Below are positions 1 to 8,036 of a stretch of DNA of 64,000 nt, piece after piece. The DNA lies in assembly GCF_009766105.1 (NCBI RefSeq), contig NZ_LMUH01000013.1, positions 62,001 through 126,000 of the forward strand, given 5' to 3'. The first letter of the stretch is position 1. Every line of letters starts with the position of its first letter. The position numbers and the translations under genes were made by a program. Source of the stretch: Granulicella sp. S156. GTDB taxonomy: Bacteria; Acidobacteriota; Terriglobia; Terriglobales; Acidobacteriaceae. The notes under the pieces were generated by a model. That model searched no databases. It worked only from the letters and a program-made list of their open reading frames with translations, and had not been told where the DNA came from.

Positions 1-1383
1 CATGAAGAAGATCACGCTGACGTCCGCTCCAGTGACGGGACTGCCATTGGCACCTGTGAGTTTTACGCGGAAGGTATTGGACCCTTTGTGCGGTGAATTG
101 GGATCGGTGGTGAAGTCGATGTTCACCGCCGAAGCCTGCTGCGCTGTATTGCCTGTGCTCGATGGCGGTGGAGTGTAGGAGCCCGCAGCAGCCTGGAGCT
201 GGCTCTCTGAATCGAGCAGGAAGTTGGCCGAGGTGACAATCTGCTGATGCGCTTCCAACCCTTTGAGCACGACAACGTCATCTCCAACATGCGGACCGAG
301 AACCACATCCTTCGGCTCCAGACTTCCATTGCCATGGTCGATGAAGACGATCTGACGTATGCCTGTCTGAAAGACGGCGGACGAGGGTACGACAAGTTGC
401 CGCCCCATGGCTGATTTCAGATCCACATTCACAAACATGCCGGGCTTGAGCTTGATGCCGGGATTGCTGATCGCAAGCCGCACCTTTACGGTGCGGGTCG
501 TCATGTCTACCTGGGGAAGAATGTCTTCGATGCGTCCTGAAAAGGTTCGGTCAGGGTAAGCGTCTACCGTGATCGCGGCAGTATCTCCAGGCTTCAACCT
601 GCCAATATCGTTTTGAAATACCTGTGCGTTTACCCAGACGCGCGATAGATCGGCTACGGTGTACAAGCGTGTTGCCGGTTCGGCGTACATGTTGGGAAGC
701 GCATTCCGTTCCGTGATGTATCCCGACACGGGCGAGTTGATCGTCAGGTCCTGAAAGGCTTTGCCGGTCTCTTTCAGTTTGGCGATTTCGCTTGCGGGGA
801 TGTCCCATTGCTGCAACCGTTGTTCCGCCGCAGACGAAAGAGAAGTTGCTCCAGAAGCAACGCCATCAACGCTGCTGGAGCTCAGGGCTTTCTGGTTCTG
901 GCGGGCCAGCAGGTACTCCTGTTGGGTAGCGACGAGATCGGGGCTGTAGACGGTGAAGAGCGGCTCGCCTTTTCTCACATACTGATAGGTGGCATCGGCA
1001 AAGACCTTGCGGATGTATCCCGGGAAACGCACCTGCACATAGGAGAGAAGCCGCTCGTCGATATCGACGGTGCCGGTTGCACGGATGTCATCGCTGAGTT
1101 GTTTGTACTCGGCGGTGCCGGTCTTTACACCGATGCTTTGCATCTGTTCGGCACTGAGTTGCACGGGTGCCAGTGGGGCTTCCATCTTTTGCGAAGGCAT
1201 CGCCGCGCTGCTGTCCATGTGTGACGTTGTGGGCTGCGGCGATGGCCCGGATGCGATGGGTTGAACGCCGTCGGAGTAGGCGGCGGGTTGCTGAGGCTGA
1301 TGGGAGCGATAGGCAACGACGCCAATGACCACGGCGAGAATCAAGAGCCAGAAGAGAGAGGTGCGCAGGATGTACTTGTTCAT
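1..1383 (-). CDS. cusB: CusB/HlyD-type efflux RND periplasmic adaptor (3' end cut by window edge)
   Basis: Membrane-fusion adaptor that would link an inner-membrane RND pump to the TolC-like channel encoded just upstream, most likely exporting Cu(I)/Ag(I). The frame is open for 461 codons from the ATG at 1383 to the left edge, with no stop. Residues about 7-25 form a membrane anchor or uncleaved signal, followed by a Met/His/Pro-containing linker (MDSSAAMPSQKM). The text after that (DIRATGTVDIDERLLSYVQVRF) is typical of CusB adaptors. Near the edge the translation reads PVTGADVSVIFFM, which resembles the extra C-terminal domain of some CusB proteins. The start overlaps the stop of the channel gene by 4 bp (ATGA), so the two are probably translationally coupled. 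The pump gene (cusA) should lie beyond the left edge. Confidence 0.88.
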   Translation of the reverse strand, partial: MNKYILRTSLFWLLILAVVIGVVAYRSHQPQQPAAYSDGVQPIASGPSPQPTTSHMDSSAAMPSQKMEAPLAPVQLSAEQMQSIGVKTGTAEYKQLSDDIRATGTVDIDERLLSYVQVRFPGYIRKVFADATYQYVRKGEPLFTVYSPDLVATQQEYLLARQNQKALSSSSVDGVASGATSLSSAAEQRLQQWDIPASEIAKLKETGKAFQDLTINSPVSGYITERNALPNMYAEPATRLYTVADLSRVWVNAQVFQNDIGRLKPGDTAAITVDAYPDRTFSGRIEDILPQVDMTTRTVKVRLAISNPGIKLKPGMFVNVDLKSAMGRQLVVPSSAVFQTGIRQIVFIDHGNGSLEPKDVVLGPHVGDDVVVLKGLEAHQQIVTSANFLLDSESQLQAAAGSYTPPPSSTGNTAQQASAVNIDFTTDPNSPHKGSNTFRVKLTGANGSPVTGADVSVIFFM

Positions 1384-2639
1384 CGGAGTGTCGCTCCTGT
1401 CAGAGTTTCGAGGTGTGCTAAAGCTGTCTCGTGATCGAAGAGCGCTTGCTGGTAGTCATGCTCAAACGACAGCACGTCCAGCAGCGAAGAGAGAACGGGA
1501 GCGAACTGCTGCTTGTTCGATTGGTAGGCCGCTTCTTCCGAATGGAAGGCGGCGTTGGCCTGGGGAATCAAGCCTTCCTGGTACTCCTTCAGCAGGTCTT
1601 CTGTGCTGGTGACAGCGATGTACTCTTTCTGGACTTCGGCAAGTTGCTGCTGAGTTTGAGAGTCGAGTTCCTGCTTCGACTGACTCAGCCGTTCCGTTGC
1701 CTCTGCGATCTCGCCTTCGACTCGTTTACGCCGGGGCAGCCGCATGTTGAGGCTCAGCATGTAGTAGTCCCGATAGCCACTGCCGGTTTGCTCGAACGTA
1801 TAGCCGACGTTGAAATCCGGCTTGCCATCGCGCTTTGCGGACTTTAGTTGCGCATCCTGTTTTTGAACCGCGTTTGCATCCCTATGAACTGCGGGGTTGT
1901 GGCTCTGGACCAGCGCTTGCAGCTCCTCAGCGGTGTAGCGCAACGGTGAAGCGGCAAGCTGCTCCGGCAGGATGTCCTCGGAGTCTTGCGAACGATGCAA
2001 TAACTGCTTGAGGTCAGCCTGAAGCTGGCCCATCTCCTGATGGTGCATGGTGACTTCGCGCAGAATCTTGGTGTGCTCGATCTGAGCCTTGAGCACATCG
2101 GCCTGGCTTCCTTGTCCGACGCTGTAGCGAGAGAGGCCGTTTTGGATGAGCGGCTGCAGAACGGCATCATTCTGGTGCAGGATGGCAAGCGTCGCGTCGA
2201 GGTAGGCCAGTCGCAGATAGACGAGCTTTATCTGCTCTGCAATCGAGGAACGCAGAACATCTGCCTGCGCGTGTTGCGTATCGGCCTCCCGGTTTGCCAC
2301 CTCGCCTTTGAGGCGGAGTTTACCGGGGTAGGGAAGGTCCTGAGAGGCGCCCAGCCCGATGTAGGCGAAATCGCTGTTGCTGAACCCTGCAAAGGGTTTC
2401 GGGCTGCCTACGCTGAACTGCTGCACCGTGAACTGCGGGTCGGGCAGTGTGGTGACTTGTTGGGCAACGTGGGTCGCCGCTTTCCAGGAATGGTCTGCGG
2501 CGGAGATCTGGGTGTTGTTCGCCTCGGCTTCGGCGATCAATTGGGCAAGCGGTGTTGGCATGGCCGACATATCCTGCGCGGATGCGCGGAGGCTGGTTGC
2601 CAACACCCATGCGGCGGTCCAATACAAGGCCACCTTCAT
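1380..2639 (-). CDS. TolC family outer-membrane efflux channel (CusC-like)
   Basis: Outer-membrane channel component of a tripartite RND efflux system, 419 residues, a normal TolC-family length. It has a cleavable signal peptide (residues 1 to about 21, ending in ASAQ). The long helical segments typical of the family follow, for example LPYPGKLRLKGEVANREAD and the coiled-coil region rich in Gln/Glu around residues 300-350. It is the middle gene of a presumed operon: a Cys/Met-rich secreted protein lies 81 bp upstream and the adaptor overlaps its stop by 4 bp. Metal specificity is inferred from the CusB-like partner, not from this protein. Confidence 0.88.
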   Translation of the reverse strand: MKVALYWTAAWVLATSLRASAQDMSAMPTPLAQLIAEAEANNTQISAADHSWKAATHVAQQVTTLPDPQFTVQQFSVGSPKPFAGFSNSDFAYIGLGASQDLPYPGKLRLKGEVANREADTQHAQADVLRSSIAEQIKLVYLRLAYLDATLAILHQNDAVLQPLIQNGLSRYSVGQGSQADVLKAQIEHTKILREVTMHHQEMGQLQADLKQLLHRSQDSEDILPEQLAASPLRYTAEELQALVQSHNPAVHRDANAVQKQDAQLKSAKRDGKPDFNVGYTFEQTGSGYRDYYMLSLNMRLPRRKRVEGEIAEATERLSQSKQELDSQTQQQLAEVQKEYIAVTSTEDLLKEYQEGLIPQANAAFHSEEAAYQSNKQQFAPVLSSLLDVLSFEHDYQQALFDHETALAHLETLTGATLR

Positions 2640-2720
2640 AGGGAATTCTCCTGACTCGATAACAGTTCGGACGCGAGCGTGCGTGTACGCAGCTCGAACG
2701 AAGTGCGAGAGAGGAGATGT

Positions 2721-3092
2721 CTAGATTCTTAGGATGGAGATGGTTGCGGGCGGAGGCTTTGGTGGCGAGTAGTCGGGATGCTCAAGCCATTCGATGGTAA
2801 CGGAGGCAGGCTTTACCAGCTCTACGGCGGCCAGCCAGACGACGGGAAGCATGACGGAGTGGAACGTCACTGCCTTGGTGTCCAACGCGCTATCGCGGAC
2901 GCTCGGCAGAGTTTTCTGGCAGCAGCCATGAGATGCAGGCATCTCCATCTGTCCGCACTGGTCCTTCATGATGCGGCAGCAGTCACGCTCTTGCGCGCTC
3001 ATCTGGGCATCGGGAACCATGCAGGCCATGGCCGGAGCCAGGCATGACATCAGCAGCAGGAGCAGTACACCGAGTTGGCGAAGAGCGCGCAT
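2721..3092 (-). CDS. Small secreted Cys/Met-rich protein, probable metal-binding partner of the Cus-like operon
   Basis: A 123-residue protein with a signal peptide (hydrophobic residues 8-22, cut near ACM). A dense Cys/Met/His stretch follows at about residues 24-60 (CM, DCCRIM, DQCGQMEM, SHGCCQ), then one more hydrophobic segment near residues 78-90 and a Pro-rich C terminus. I do not recognise a named domain. The soft-metal ligand composition and the position as first gene before the channel and adaptor suggest periplasmic copper or silver binding, which is an inference. The ATG at 3092 follows AAAGG at close spacing. Confidence 0.7.
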   Translation of the reverse strand: MRALRQLGVLLLLLMSCLAPAMACMVPDAQMSAQERDCCRIMKDQCGQMEMPASHGCCQKTLPSVRDSALDTKAVTFHSVMLPVVWLAAVELVKPASVTIEWLEHPDYSPPKPPPATISILRI

Positions 3093-3371
3093 TGCCTTTA
3101 TTTAGATTACGTCTCTGGGAGGATCCGGGCAAATGGCTGCCTCAGTCCAATCCGCAGTTGTTCGCAGAGTCAGATCGAACAGGTAAATAATTTGTTGAGC
3201 CATGTACCGGAAGGGCAGAGTTTCAACACCGCCACAAATTCCGTATCGAAGGTACCTAGCTCGCTATTTGGTAGTGTTCGAATTTGCCACTCCAACTTCT
3301 CCAAGTGATCCCAAACCATGTAATACAGAAATTCATCGACTTTCCCTTTGCTCGGTGGGAGGATTAGGGGC

Positions 3372-4277
3372 ATGGAGACATGGTTCAAGAAAATTTGGGA
3401 ACACCGCGTCACGAGCTTGGCCTTTGTCATGGTTGGCTGCGGTATCGCCGTGTTCTTCATTCTTCATTCCCCTGTGCCCGGAGTAGCCGTTACGGTGCTT
3501 GCGGTAGTGGCGGCCATCATGAGCATCCGTCCGCTATCTTCATGGGAGAAGTTTATCTATATGGCACTCGTGTTCTTGCTTCTGTATGCGGAGATACACG
3601 CTATCACTGTTGACCGCAGGGAGCAGTTACGCCATCAGCTAGAAGCAGAGGCGGAGCAGAATTTGGGCTTCCAGGGTATACGACAACAGCAGAACCAAGA
3701 TTTCCAATCAACAGCCGCTGGGCTTTCCTCAGCTATCGAAGGTCTAAAAAAGGTTCTTTCAACAACCGATACCACACTCAATCAAACCGCTCCCCATGCT
3801 CTATTTGGAGCAACTCATAATGATTGGGGCAACGCTGTCATTCGGCCCGGCGCCAGCTTTTTATACAACGTCTCTTTTACCAACACAGGAAGCGAATTGG
3901 CTAAGAAAGCCCGTATCTATTCCAAGATGTACACGGGAAAGCCAGATGATATTGCTACACAGGAACAGCTATATTTTCAGTTTGAAAAAGATTGGACGAC
4001 CGGCTCTGTAAATACTAGCGTTGGCGAGGTACCTATCAACTCGGAGAAATTCGTTACTTTCCAGTCTGTGCTCCTCAGCGAATCGGAGATAACACAAATG
4101 CAAGCATCTACATTGACGATCTATACCTTCACAAGAATTGCATACTCTGATAGCGGCGGGAACTGGTACTCGGATACTTGTGATGGCTTACAGCTTCCAT
4201 TACAAGCGGCCGGATTACCAGCTCATCCTTGCGATGCAAAATACAACAACAAACGGTACAAACCTAATCGGCATTAG
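3372..4277 (+). CDS. Hypothetical membrane protein with coiled coil and extracytoplasmic domain
   Basis: About 301 residues. The ATG at 3372 is chosen because GGGAGGA lies 8 bp upstream; the upstream TTG at 3348 has no ribosome site. Three hydrophobic segments occupy the first 80 residues (SLAFVMVGCGIAVFFIL; VAVTVLAVVAAIM; FIYMALVFLLLYA). A charged coiled-coil stretch rich in Gln/Glu follows (REQLRHQLEAEAEQN, QQQNQDFQ), then a soluble domain of about 170 residues with beta-like patterning. It has no operon partner: the Cus-like genes diverge upstream and arginase converges downstream. Base composition is more AT-rich than its neighbours. No function can be assigned. Confidence 0.75.
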   Translation: METWFKKIWEHRVTSLAFVMVGCGIAVFFILHSPVPGVAVTVLAVVAAIMSIRPLSSWEKFIYMALVFLLLYAEIHAITVDRREQLRHQLEAEAEQNLGFQGIRQQQNQDFQSTAAGLSSAIEGLKKVLSTTDTTLNQTAPHALFGATHNDWGNAVIRPGASFLYNVSFTNTGSELAKKARIYSKMYTGKPDDIATQEQLYFQFEKDWTTGSVNTSVGEVPINSEKFVTFQSVLLSESEITQMQASTLTIYTFTRIAYSDSGGNWYSDTCDGLQLPLQAAGLPAHPCDAKYNNKRYKPNRH

Positions 4278-4380
4278 GCCGTTCGCATTGCAAACGCAGC
4301 GAAGGTTACAAATGCCTGTACCCAAAACGAATTGTTTGCACGGCTCGGCCTTCATTCTGATCTTGTGACGCTGACTGCAT

Positions 4381-5385
4381 TTACAAAATCTTCTTTCCAA
4401 AGGCAGAAGAGATTAGTTCAACGGCCAAATCGGCAGTGCGGTTGCGTTCGTCGAGGACGGGGTTGACTTCAACTACTTCGAGACTCAGCATGCCGCCGTG
4501 GTCGGCGATGATTTCCATGGCGAGGTGGGCTTCGCGGTAGGTAGCTCCGCCGCGCACGGGGGTGCCGACGCCGGGAGCGTTTTCGGGGTCGATCCAGTCC
4601 ATGTCGAGCGAGACCTGATAGCCTGCGGTCCCGCGTCCGGCAGCGCGCAAGGCGTCTTCCATGACTGCGCGCATGCCGCGTTCGTCGATGTCACGCATGG
4701 TGTAGACCTCGGTCAGGCCGACGCGCTTGATGTTCTCTTTTTCCGTGGCATCGATGTCGCGTACCCCGATGAGGACGGTGTTTTCCGGCAGGACCTTAGG
4801 CGAGAAGCCGCAGATGTCGGCGAGGGATTTCGGCTCAAGGCCGAGCAGCGCCGCGAGTGGCATGCCGTGAACGTTGCCACTGGGCGAGGTCTCAGGCGTG
4901 TTCAGGTCGGAGTGGGCGTCGATCCAGATCAGACCGATTTTTTGCTGCTGGCTGCGGTAGTACTCGGCCACGCCGGAGACGCTGCCTGCGGCAACAGAGT
5001 GGTCGCCGCCGAGGATAACGGGAGTCATGCCGCCTTCGAGTGTCTTGCTGACCTCTTGTGCCACCTTGGTGCAGGTTTCGGCGATCTCTTTGAGGTAGCG
5101 GGCGTTCTCTTCGCCACGGTGCTTGGTCTCCGCAATCGCCACAGTGATGTTGCCGCCATCGGTGACGTCGTGGCCGAGGGCTTCCAGGTGGGCTTCGAGA
5201 CCTGCTACACGGACGGCTGAGGGGCCCATGTCTACGCCGCGGCGGGATGCGCCGAGATCGAGGGGGACGCCAAGGATGCGGATTTTGCGCGGCGGGAGGG
5301 ATTGCACTCCGCTCTTGATGGGGCCAACGGAGGAGCCGGTTACGGCTGCTTTTTCGTGGGCCAGTACTTCGCTGATCTTCGACAT
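4381..5385 (-). CDS. rocF: Arginase
   Basis: Hydrolyses L-arginine to ornithine and urea (ureohydrolase family, two Mn ions). All metal ligands are visible: H129 in GGDHS, D156/H158/D160 in DAHSD, and D261/D263 in SLDMDWIDP, followed by the family signature APGVGTPVRGG. At 334 residues it has about 30 more N-terminal residues than typical bacterial arginases; the core begins near KIRILGVPLDLGASRRG. The start ATG at 5385 is preceded by CAGGAAGTTGC, so AGGAAG serves as ribosome site. It is monocistronic here; the facing gene on the other strand ends about 100 bp away. Confidence 0.93.
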   Translation of the reverse strand: MSKISEVLAHEKAAVTGSSVGPIKSGVQSLPPRKIRILGVPLDLGASRRGVDMGPSAVRVAGLEAHLEALGHDVTDGGNITVAIAETKHRGEENARYLKEIAETCTKVAQEVSKTLEGGMTPVILGGDHSVAAGSVSGVAEYYRSQQQKIGLIWIDAHSDLNTPETSPSGNVHGMPLAALLGLEPKSLADICGFSPKVLPENTVLIGVRDIDATEKENIKRVGLTEVYTMRDIDERGMRAVMEDALRAAGRGTAGYQVSLDMDWIDPENAPGVGTPVRGGATYREAHLAMEIIADHGGMLSLEVVEVNPVLDERNRTADLAVELISSAFGKKIL

Positions 5386-5670
5386 GCAACTTCCTGACTG
5401 CTTGTTTATGACAACGGCGGCTTGGGCTCCCCTAGAGCTAAGCGTGGAACGGAGCCATCATGCCGTAGATGGGGATATCACTTGGAGGTATCGAGTGGCA
5501 AGTTGCGTTTTCGATATCCGGACCAAGGCCTATCAATCTGCTTTTCGCGAATGGGTTTGATGGCCGCTCAATGGGGTGGATGTATGTGCATCAGCATCTG
5601 ATCGCTGTAACGTCCCACGCCGGAATGCATCCAACGAGATGTGTTTTAAGTTTCCCTGGAGAGAATTGCA

Positions 5671-6663
5671 ATGGAACAGAGAAGGCTCGGCCACGATGGA
5701 CCGCAGGTATCGGCGATTGGATTAGGGTGCATGAGCATCGGTATCGCCGATGTGTACACCAGCAGTGCACAGGACGATGACAAAGCGATTGAGTTGATAC
5801 ATCGTGCACTCGATCTGGGAGTCAATTTTCTCGATACAGCGAACGTCTATGGCGATTCAGAGATCAAAGTCGGCAAGGCCTTGCAGGGCCGGCGAGATAG
5901 TGTCGTCCTGGCAACAAAGTTTGGCCTGGTTATAAGTTCCGACATTCAGAACCGAGGCGTCGACGGAACCCCGGAGAACGCACATCGTGCCTGCGATGAA
6001 TCACTCCAGCGGCTTGGGGTGGAGCAGATCGATCTCTACTATCTGCATCGTGTCGATCCCCGCGTGCCGATTGAAGAGACGGTCGGCGCGATGGCCGAGC
6101 TAGTGCATGCCGGAAAGGTACGCCACCTTGGGCTCTCCGAAGCTTCTCCTGAGACAGTGCGCCGAGCCCACAAGGTTCATCCCATTGCAGCGGTTCAAAC
6201 GGAGTATTCGCTATTCAGCCGTGAGCCCGAAGACGGCCTGTTGCCTGTGTTGCGTGAGCTCGGGATCGCCCTGGTGGCCTATAGTCCCCTGGGTCGTGGA
6301 TTTCTTGGCGGACGGTTTCGCAGCGTCGACGACCTTGCGCCGAACGACTGGCGACGCAATAATCCGCGTTTTCAAGGAGAGCAGTTTGCCGCCAACATTG
6401 CCATCGCCGATCGCCTGCGTGAGTTCGCGGAAGAGAAACGCTGCACCCCCGCGCAGCTTGCGCTGGCATGGCTTCTCAATCGCTCTCATGACGTCATACC
6501 CATCCCTGGGACCAGCAGCATGGCTCGCCTGGAGGAGAACATTCACGCTGCTGATATTCGATTGACTGAGGAAGATATGCAACGGATCGAGCAAGCGCTG
6601 CCCGCAGGCTCGGTAGCAGGAGAGCGCTATGCACCAGCGATGATGAAGATACTCAATGGCTAG
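5671..6663 (+). CDS. Aldo/keto reductase
   Basis: NAD(P)H-dependent aldehyde/ketone reductase of the AKR superfamily, 330 residues. The full catalytic tetrad is present: D55 and Y60 (LDTANVYG), K83 (LATKFG) and H126 (YYLHRVDP). The C-terminal NADP-binding text [16 protein letters not shown] is also typical. It resembles the AKR11/AKR13-like bacterial enzymes; the natural substrate cannot be read from sequence. GGAGAG precedes the ATG by 7 bp. It lies 126 bp upstream of ackA on the same strand with a weak hairpin between, so cotranscription is uncertain. Confidence 0.9.
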   Translation: MEQRRLGHDGPQVSAIGLGCMSIGIADVYTSSAQDDDKAIELIHRALDLGVNFLDTANVYGDSEIKVGKALQGRRDSVVLATKFGLVISSDIQNRGVDGTPENAHRACDESLQRLGVEQIDLYYLHRVDPRVPIEETVGAMAELVHAGKVRHLGLSEASPETVRRAHKVHPIAAVQTEYSLFSREPEDGLLPVLRELGIALVAYSPLGRGFLGGRFRSVDDLAPNDWRRNNPRFQGEQFAANIAIADRLREFAEEKRCTPAQLALAWLLNRSHDVIPIPGTSSMARLEENIHAADIRLTEEDMQRIEQALPAGSVAGERYAPAMMKILNG

Positions 6664-6709
6664 CCTGCTTGTAGATATCCTTCGATCGCGAGTCGAACTC
6701 TAAACACCT

Positions 6710-6730
6710 ACCAGCTTCTGGCTGGTTTGA
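6710..6730 (+). terminator. Weak hairpin after the aldo/keto reductase
   Basis: A 6-bp stem ACCAGC / GCTGGT with a TTCTG loop followed by TTTGAT. It is short and lacks a real T-run, so it is at best a partial terminator before ackA. Confidence 0.25.
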
Positions 6731-6789
6731 TCGCCGATTGACGATGTGGGTGTAACGTCTGGTCAGGTGGATCTTCGTGGAGCGGTGGC

Positions 6790-7998
6790 ATGCGCATACT
6801 CGTCCTGAATAGCGGTTCTTCTTCGATCAAGTATTCGATGTTCGATACCGAGAGTCAGGCCGATCCGCGTTTGCTGTACGACGGGGAGTTGAGCGGAGCC
6901 GGTAGTCCGGAGGCCACGTTGGAGATTCAGGCGCCGGATGATCCGAGTCTGAGCCGCAAGCCGTCTGGAGTGAAGGCCGAGACGCTACAGGAGGCGATTC
7001 AGTTAGTCCTGGATACAGTCTCCGGGGACCATCTGCCTGCTGTCGATGCGGTCGGTTATCGCATCGTGCATCCGGGGTCTAAGCTCAAAGAACACCAGCG
7101 GATTACGACCGAGGTGCTACGCGATCTGGAGGAGGCGGTGGCCTTTGCGCCGCTGCACGATCCTGAGGTCATCGAGATGATTCGCGCAGGCATGATGCGG
7201 TTTCCGAAGGTCACTCACTACGCCTGCTTCGACACGGTGTTTCACCAGACGATGCCGGAGGAGGCGACGACCTATCCGGTGCCTGCAGCCTATCGCGATC
7301 AGGGCGTTCGCAGGTACGGGTTTCATGGGTTGAGCTGTGAGTCGATTGTGCGCCAGATGCGGGCTGCCGGTGGCGAGCTTCCGAAGCGCATGGTGATTGC
7401 GCATCTGGGCAGCGGATGCAGTGTGACGGCGCTGCTGGAGGGCCGCTCCGTGGACACGACGATGGGGCTGACCCCGACGGGCGGAGTGGTGATGGGAACG
7501 CGGCCTGGAGACCTCGATCCTGGTCTGGTGCTGTATCTGCTTCGTCAGCAAAAGGGAGACAGTGCGCAGGCGACATCGGCGGTAGAGACGATGTTCAATC
7601 ATGCTTCCGGGATGGTTGCGCTGAGTGGTATGGCGAATGATGTAAAGGCGGTGCGGAAGGCGGCGGAGGACGGCAATGCGCAGGCGGCTCTGGCGCTGAA
7701 GATCTTTACGCGCAGCGTAACCAAGGCTATTGGCGGGTTCTGCTGGCTGCTGGGCGGCCTGGATGCGATTGTGTTTGCGGGCGGCATCGGAGAGCACGAT
7801 GCGGTTACACGTAAAGAGGTCCTTGAAGGGCTGCAACCTTTGGGGATCGCAATGAATTTTGAGTTAAACGACCAGAAACAGAATGGTCTGCGCCGAATTA
7901 GTGCATCTGACTCCAAGACAGAGGTTTTTGTTGTACCCGCTCAGGAAGATCTCATGATCGCCGTGCATCTGGATCGCATGGCTCGATCAAACAAGTAA
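6790..7998 (+). CDS. ackA: Acetate kinase
   Basis: Interconverts acetyl phosphate + ADP and acetate + ATP. It has the expected length (402 residues) and both family signatures: the N-terminal LNSGSSSIKY with the ligand Asn7, and the mid-protein TTMGLTPTGGVVMGTRPGDLDPG. The substrate region CFDTVFHQTMPEEATTYPVP, the RYGFHGLS motif and the C-terminal FAGGIGEHD nucleotide motif are intact. The phosphoketolase gene starts 38 bp downstream on the same strand, so the pair is very probably an operon in which AckA harvests ATP from the acetyl phosphate made by phosphoketolase. Confidence 0.97.
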   Translation: MRILVLNSGSSSIKYSMFDTESQADPRLLYDGELSGAGSPEATLEIQAPDDPSLSRKPSGVKAETLQEAIQLVLDTVSGDHLPAVDAVGYRIVHPGSKLKEHQRITTEVLRDLEEAVAFAPLHDPEVIEMIRAGMMRFPKVTHYACFDTVFHQTMPEEATTYPVPAAYRDQGVRRYGFHGLSCESIVRQMRAAGGELPKRMVIAHLGSGCSVTALLEGRSVDTTMGLTPTGGVVMGTRPGDLDPGLVLYLLRQQKGDSAQATSAVETMFNHASGMVALSGMANDVKAVRKAAEDGNAQAALALKIFTRSVTKAIGGFCWLLGGLDAIVFAGGIGEHDAVTRKEVLEGLQPLGIAMNFELNDQKQNGLRRISASDSKTEVFVVPAQEDLMIAVHLDRMARSNK

Positions 7999-8036
7999 TT
8001 CAGGTGACGTAACCCCGTTCTTGCACGAGGGTATCC

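Noticed and set aside
3170-3460. A 96-codon minus-strand frame between the Cus-like and membrane-protein genes
   Set aside because: It overlaps the start of the better-supported membrane-protein gene in antisense, has no ribosome site at any of its starts, and matches no family.
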